Part shown: piece by piece, positions 62,039 through 64,000 of the stretch
Numbering within the stretch: the stretch's first letter is position 1
How the letters are laid out: the number at the start of each line of letters is the position of its first letter
Origin: Candidatus Heimdallarchaeota archaeon
GTDB taxonomy: Archaea > Asgardarchaeota > Heimdallarchaeia > JABLTI01
Assembly (NCBI GenBank): GCA_018238155.1
Contig: JABCTZ010000022.1
Location: forward strand, 56,385 to 120,384
DNA: 64,000 nucleotides
Direction: 5' to 3'
Notes under the pieces: generated by a model
The model's input: the letters and a program-made list of their open reading frames with translations, nothing else
Database searches by the model: none
Told to the model about the DNA's origin: nothing
Made by a program: the position numbers and the translations under genes

Positions 62039-64000
62039 TTAGTTTTCAGGTTGAATTTCAGTTACCCTTTTCTTTCGGATAATAATTACTCCTAATACTG
62101 TTGCTACTATTATCATTGCACCACCAATCGGCCCAACAATATAAGGCCATATGGGATTCTTAGGTTCTACTACTATTATTGCTGGCACTGTATGGTTAAA
62201 GAGTAGTATATCATCCCATCCCCTATACCAATATTTGCTACTACAATATAGTTATCTTCCACCACCAAGTCTCAAAGTATGCTATTATTGATTCTATAGT
62301 CCAATTTCAAGACAGTCGACTTCTCTTCTAAAGCAAAGATATTGATCGTGCTAAGTCCCCTTGTGTAAAGGTAATTGTTTTCAAGGCAGAGACCGAAATG
62401 TGTTCCATCAATTATCCAAGATACTTGTTCTACGTTGTTTGTATCATTGATGTCATAGGTTTTCAAATCTCCGCCAATACAAGTATAAACCATCTTTCCT
62501 CTTACACCTGCGTCTGAAAATTCATTTCCACTAATGTAGAAATTTGGAGAAAAGCTCAAATCAGAATTAAAAATTCTCGAATAGATAAATAATCTAATTC
62601 CGCTACTTTCTGTCAACACGTAAACGAAATCATCGGATATTCCCACTTTTATATAAATTGCGTACATTTCTTCGAATCTTTCAATTACTTGTGGTTGATT
62701 TATATTTGAAACATCTATAACTAAAAATTCACCACTTTCTTGTTACCCTCCAATATAATTCCCTAAAAAGAGATAGTTATCCTTTAAAGCGAAACATCTA
62801 GCTTTTGCTTCTGGTAAATATTCACCAATTTTTATTGGATCCTCAATATTTTGGATATCAATAAATTCTACTCCAATATTTTCTAGTAATACGAAGAGAA
62901 TATTTCCCAGTTTACAGATATCTACTATACTACCATTAGTATGATAGGTACTTATTGTTTGTAATGCAGTTGATTCTGTAGCATTTATTATTGTTAAGCC
63001 CTCTAATCCCATTGCAACGAAAAGATAATTTTCTGAGAGCATTATTTCATTTAGTTCACCAAATCTGCTTATGAATTCATATTTGTATGTCGAATTTAAT
63101 TGAATTATTTCTATGCCGTTTTTGCATCCTAAGAAAATTGTATCATCATTGATTTCTACAGTCATTATCTCACTTGATGCATTATAGTTAGTTATTTCTA
63201 ATATGTTAGTTGGATCTGCGCAGTTCATCAAAGTTATTTTCTCGTCTTGAGTTATAAGAAGAGAATTATTATCACTAGCGATAATGTTATCAGGTTTATC
63301 AATTGATAACTCATTCACTTTCTGGATGTTAGTTGTATTACTTGCATCTAAAACCTTCAAGGTTTCTGAATTATTATTGAGAAATGCATAATTGTTGATA
63401 ATTTCTACATTATCATAATTCTCTCCATCTGTATAATTTCCAACTTTGATTGGATTGTCACCCTCGGTTATATTATAGATTTCTAAACCGCTTTCCCCTC
63501 CTACTACAAATAAAAGGTTATTCTGACAAATAATTTCTTTTACTGTTTCTCCATTCGATAGAGTATTAGCATGAATTGGTTCTGCTATGTTAGTGATGTC
63601 TACTATTTCAATATCTAGTTCTCCTTTTATGATATACATATACTCATTATTAATTTCGAAATCAGAAATTATTCCTTCAGTTTGAAAATGACTCTTTTGT
63701 TCTGGTTTAGTATCATTTTTAATATCTAAAATATCGATTCCATTTTGTTTTAAGGCAATAATTAGGAAATCTTCCACCAAAATTGATTGCCTAGCGAATG
63801 TATTATTGTGATAGCTACCAATTGTTACTGGATTTTTTGGATCACTTATATTGATAATAAACAATTCCTTATTTCCTCCAACAAGATAAAGCAGATTATC
63901 ATTTTCTATAACGTTTTTCACATCACCAAAATTTCTGCTCCATCCATCCAGTGGAGATATTTTATAATCAATAGGATTAAGACTATTAATTTGATAAGAA
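62039..64000 (-). pseudogene. Large LVIVD-repeat surface protein, broken at several points, extends past the window
   Basis: The frame enters from the right edge and reads propeller-like LVIVD repeats (NLLYLVGGNKELFIINISDPKNP, NLLFVVGGESGLEIYNITEGDNP) to an in-frame TAA at 62743-62745. It continues directly (QESGEFLVIDVSNINQPQVI) to an in-frame TGA at 62272-62274, goes on (VVEDNYIVVANIGIGDG), shifts frame near 62210, and ends in a membrane helix with the RKKR tail at 62039. Without the lesions this would be a surface-anchored propeller protein. The remaining open parts are 62746-64000 and 62275-62742. At least three lesions make function unlikely. Confidence 0.7.

Noticed and set aside
1..64000. 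tRNA genes
   Set aside because: I looked for T-loop signatures (GTTCRANNC) with matching acceptor stems by eye and found none that fold; introns could hide some, so a tRNA scan is still needed.

Overview
The window looks like a chromosomal segment of an Asgard archaeon, possibly of the Heimdallarchaeia; the class-level placement is inference. The information-processing genes are archaeal: a histone, alpha and beta proteasome subunits, tRNA-Ile2 agmatinyl-cytidine synthetase, PDCD5, Trm112, and a block of Rpb7, Spt4, dephospho-CoA kinase, S24e, S27ae and Bud32. Alongside them are eukaryote-like genes: an Arf-like GTPase with a long C-terminal extension, a Rab/Ras-like GTPase, secreted caspase-fold proteins, a BP74-like membrane protein and a protein that may end in a roadblock/longin-type domain. 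The DNA is AT-rich. Many genes start with TTG or GTG behind clear Shine-Dalgarno sequences. I found no rRNA, tRNA or CRISPR array.

Layout. 0-4.7 kb: the N-terminal half of a GlmS-type amidotransferase, a membrane protein, the Arf-like GTPase, a small broken gene, and serine hydroxymethyltransferase. 4.7-16.3 kb: an all-minus-strand accessory block with plasmid or provirus character. It has a chain of tiny overlapping genes, a zinc-ribbon coiled-coil protein followed by a broken ParA-type ATPase, a cluster of phased CATWATG repeats that looks like an origin or partition site, a truncated tyrosine recombinase, a second unusual tyrosine recombinase, a secreted caspase and other surface proteins. 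16.5-24 kb: a surface propeller protein, histone, TiaS, glycine-cleavage H protein and two-subunit class I fumarase. 24-36 kb: an acetyltransferase, a NIPA-like transporter, an OGG-type DNA glycosylase, a kinase-like protein, agmatinase, a tandem SIS protein, PDCD5, regulators and the proteasome operon. 36-44 kb: HEAT-repeat and coiled-coil proteins, lipoate ligase, a radical SAM protein that may be a LipS-type lipoyl synthase, hydrolases, a short-chain dehydrogenase and a second possible secreted caspase-fold protein. 44-48 kb: a large helix-turn-helix protein preceded by a tiny exported peptide, and broken or small genes. 48-57 kb: a tungsten aldehyde ferredoxin oxidoreductase, an amidohydrolase, a PIG-L deacetylase, the Rab-like GTPase, Trm112, and repeat proteins. 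57-61 kb: the conserved archaeal Rpb7-to-S27ae block. 60.8-64 kb: a decay zone with remnants of a CRISPR-like HD protein, a RAMP-like protein and a large propeller surface protein.

How the genes fit together. GlyA, GcvH, LplA and the radical SAM protein point to glycine/one-carbon metabolism with a lipoylated H protein, and perhaps de novo lipoyl assembly. TiaS consumes agmatine and the ureohydrolase may degrade it. Fumarase and the aldehyde oxidoreductase indicate an anaerobic organic-acid and aldehyde metabolism.

A striking property of the window is the number of lesions: about nine genes carry in-frame stops, homopolymer frameshifts or truncations. They cluster in the accessory block and in the last 3 kb, with a few single lesions elsewhere (3.1, 44, 47 and 55 kb). 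Some homopolymer lesions could be sequencing errors. The in-frame stops, the truncations and the 31-base insertion in the ParA P-loop are less easily explained that way.
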